10,196 bases of DNA. It comes from Pseudomonadota bacterium. Its GTDB lineage: Bacteria; Pseudomonadota; Alphaproteobacteria; JAAXGF01. The notes under the pieces are model-generated. The model had not been told where the DNA came from. It worked only from the letters and a program-made list of their open reading frames with translations, and ran no database searches. Of this stretch, positions 8,566 to 10,196 are shown in pieces; position 1 is the first letter of the stretch, and every line of letters starts with the position of its first letter. The stretch spans positions 1 through 10,196 of the forward strand of contig JADFMW010000082.1 in NCBI GenBank assembly GCA_022563655.1, in the 5' to 3' direction. Made by a program: the position numbers and the translations under genes.

Positions 8566-10196
8566 TTACGCCAAGGCGTTGAAGTCGTCGAGGAGGGCGG
8601 CGATGACGCCCCTGTCCGACTGGTCCATGATGGCCTGGGCGCGCCGCGTCGCCTCGTCGAGATTGAGGCCGCGGATGCGCTGCTTGACGAGCGGCAGGCC
8701 GGTCGCCGACATCGACAACTCGCGGATTCCCAGGCCGAGGAGCAGGGCCGTGTAGCGCGGATCGCCAGCGACCTCGCCGCACACGCTCACCGGGATGCGC
8801 GCCCTGAGCGCCGCTTCGGTGGAGAATTGAATGAGCCGCAGCACCGCCGGGTGCAGGGGGTCGTAAAGCGGCGCGACCTGCTCGTCGCCGCGGTCGATGG
8901 CGAGCGTGTACATGGTGAGGTCGTTGGTGCCGATCGAGAAGAAGTCGCACACGCGCGCCAAGCTGTCGGCGGAGAGCGCGGCGCCGGGGATCTCGATCAT
9001 CGCGCCCAGCGGCGGCAGCGGATCGGCGATGCGATCGCGGCGCCGGTGGAGCCGGCGGACGACCCTGTCGAGCACGGTACGCACCTTGCGCACCTCGGCC
9101 ACGGTGCCGATCATCGGCAGCAGGATCCGGATCGGGCCGTGCGCGCCCGCCCTGAGCATCGCCGCGAGCTGGTTCTCGAGCAGCGAGAGCACCTTGAGCG
9201 ACAGGCGGATCGCCCTGAGGCCCAGCGCCGGGTTGACGCTGTGGGGGATATGGCCGGCCACCGAATAGGCGAGCTTGTCGCTGCCCGCGTCGAGCGTGCG
9301 AATGGTCACCGGGCGGCCGCCCATGCCCTCGATGAGGTCGCGCAGCGCGTGATACTGCTCGTCCTCGCGCGGCGAATCGTCGCGGTTCATGTACATGAAC
9401 TCGGTGCGCAGCAGGCCGATGCCCTCGGCTCCGGCGTCGAGCGCGCCCTGGATTTCGCCGGGTAGCTCGACATTGGCCTGTAACCCGATCTTGTGCCCGT
9501 CGCGGGTGACCGCGGGCAGGTTCTTGAGCCGGGCGAGCTGGCGCTGGCGGCGTTTCAGCTCGGCGCGGCGCCTCTGATAATGGGCCAGCGTCTCGGCTTT
9601 GGGGTTGAGCACCACGTGGCCGGCGCCGCCGTCGATCACCACCATGTCGCCCGTACGAACCTTGCCGAGCAGGCCGGGCACGCCGATCACCGCCGGCAGG
9701 CCGAGCGAGCGGGCCATGATGGCGGTGTGCCCTTGTGCGCCGCCCAGCGCCGTGGCGAAGCCGGCGATGCGCCCCGGCTGCATCAGCGCGGTGTCGGCCG
9801 GGGTCAGCTCCTCGGCGATGATGACGGTGCCCTCGGCGAGGTCCGAGAAGGCTTGGTGCGGCACCTTCATCAGGCTGCGCAGGAGCCGCCCGCCCACGTC
9901 GCGGATGTCCTGGATGCGCGCCGCCAGGTAGTCGTCCTTCATCGCCGCGAACGCCTGGGCGATCTCGGTCAGCTCCTCGGCGACCGCGGCCTCGGCGTTG
10001 ATCGCGTTTTCCGAGATGCGCTGGTCGACCCCGCGCACTAGGCGCGAGCCGTCGAGCATCTGGGCGTGGGCCTCGAGCAGATACCCGAGCTCCTCGGCGG
10101 CGCTGCTGGTCAGCGCCGCCACCTTGGCGCGCAGCTTGGAGACCTGCTTCCTGGCCCGCGTCACGGCCGCCGCGAAACGTTTGCGCTCGGCCGGGA
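8566..10196 (-). CDS. PTS phosphoenolpyruvate-protein phosphotransferase, enzyme I / EI-Ntr (partial, N-terminus beyond right edge)
   Basis: Enzyme I takes phosphate from phosphoenolpyruvate onto a histidine and passes it to HPr or NPr. Counting from an internal GTG at 10164, the phosphorylated His is His146 in GGAQGHTAIMARSLGLPAV. The PEP-binding barrel keeps Arg253 (LLRTEF), Arg289 (TIRTLDAGSDK), Glu391 (MIEIPGA), IGTNDL (411-416) and the catalytic Cys462 (VCGEVAG). The frame stays open to the window edge (…AERKRFAAAV), and those residues align with the early HPr-binding region, so the GTG is not the true start. About 35 to 40 residues would be missing for a plain enzyme I; if it is PtsP, an N-terminal GAF domain would also lie outside. 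The two cannot be told apart here, so I give no symbol. The neighbouring ahcY favours the regulatory nitrogen-type PTS of alphaproteobacteria. All catalytic residues are intact. Confidence 0.93.
   Translation of the reverse strand, partial: PAERKRFAAAVTRARKQVSKLRAKVAALTSSAAEELGYLLEAHAQMLDGSRLVRGVDQRISENAINAEAAVAEELTEIAQAFAAMKDDYLAARIQDIRDVGGRLLRSLMKVPHQAFSDLAEGTVIIAEELTPADTALMQPGRIAGFATALGGAQGHTAIMARSLGLPAVIGVPGLLGKVRTGDMVVIDGGAGHVVLNPKAETLAHYQRRRAELKRRQRQLARLKNLPAVTRDGHKIGLQANVELPGEIQGALDAGAEGIGLLRTEFMYMNRDDSPREDEQYHALRDLIEGMGGRPVTIRTLDAGSDKLAYSVAGHIPHSVNPALGLRAIRLSLKVLSLLENQLAAMLRAGAHGPIRILLPMIGTVAEVRKVRTVLDRVVRRLHRRRDRIADPLPPLGAMIEIPGAALSADSLARVCDFFSIGTNDLTMYTLAIDRGDEQVAPLYDPLHPAVLRLIQFSTEAALRARIPVSVCGEVAGDPRYTALLLGLGIRELSMSATGLPLVKQRIRGLNLDEATRRAQAIMDQSDRGVIAALLDDFNALA

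Overview
The window looks like a piece of a high-GC alphaproteobacterial chromosome. This is inferred from codon use rich in G and C at third positions, a Tat-exported peptide-type binding protein, and a PTS enzyme I gene beside ahcY. The first ~1.13 kb is clearly AT-richer than the rest and looks like acquired or decayed DNA. Every confidently identified gene lies to the right of it and is on the minus strand, so transcription runs from high to low coordinates.

Right side (10196 to 7192): a PTS phosphotransferase enzyme I (PtsI/PtsP type) runs in from the right edge without its N-terminus and ends at 8566. Next is ahcY, S-adenosylhomocysteine hydrolase, which has its own plausible promoter in the 78-bp gap. 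In alphaproteobacteria ahcY often lies next to nitrogen-type PTS/HPr-kinase genes, so the rest of that cluster may lie beyond the right edge.

Middle (7191 to 1285): a complete peptide/nickel-type (Dpp/Opp-like) ABC importer operon. A well-placed promoter (-35 TTGACA, 17-bp spacer, -10 AATGAT) precedes a Tat-signal substrate-binding protein. After a 157-bp intercistronic gap come two permeases and a single fused protein carrying both ATPase domains. The three distal genes are tightly packed (11-bp and 2-bp gaps). The gap after the binding-protein gene holds an all-GC 12-bp-stem hairpin, a 15-bp duplication, a four-copy 9-bp tandem repeat and a 10-bp palindrome just before dppB. This suggests that the binding protein and the membrane complex are made in different amounts. 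The substrate cannot be read from sequence.

Left side (1 to 1284): the tail of an unrecognised plus-strand ORF; a 258-aa plus-strand ORF whose coding character continues upstream of its only usable start, so it is probably the 5'-truncated remnant of a nucleotidyltransferase-like protein; and a 164-bp element bounded by perfect 18-bp inverted repeats (971-988/1117-1134) with two smaller palindromes inside. That element, either MITE-like or a structured RNA, is the most unusual structure here. I see no CRISPR array, rRNA, tRNA or complete insertion sequence, and no convincing new multi-gene system.
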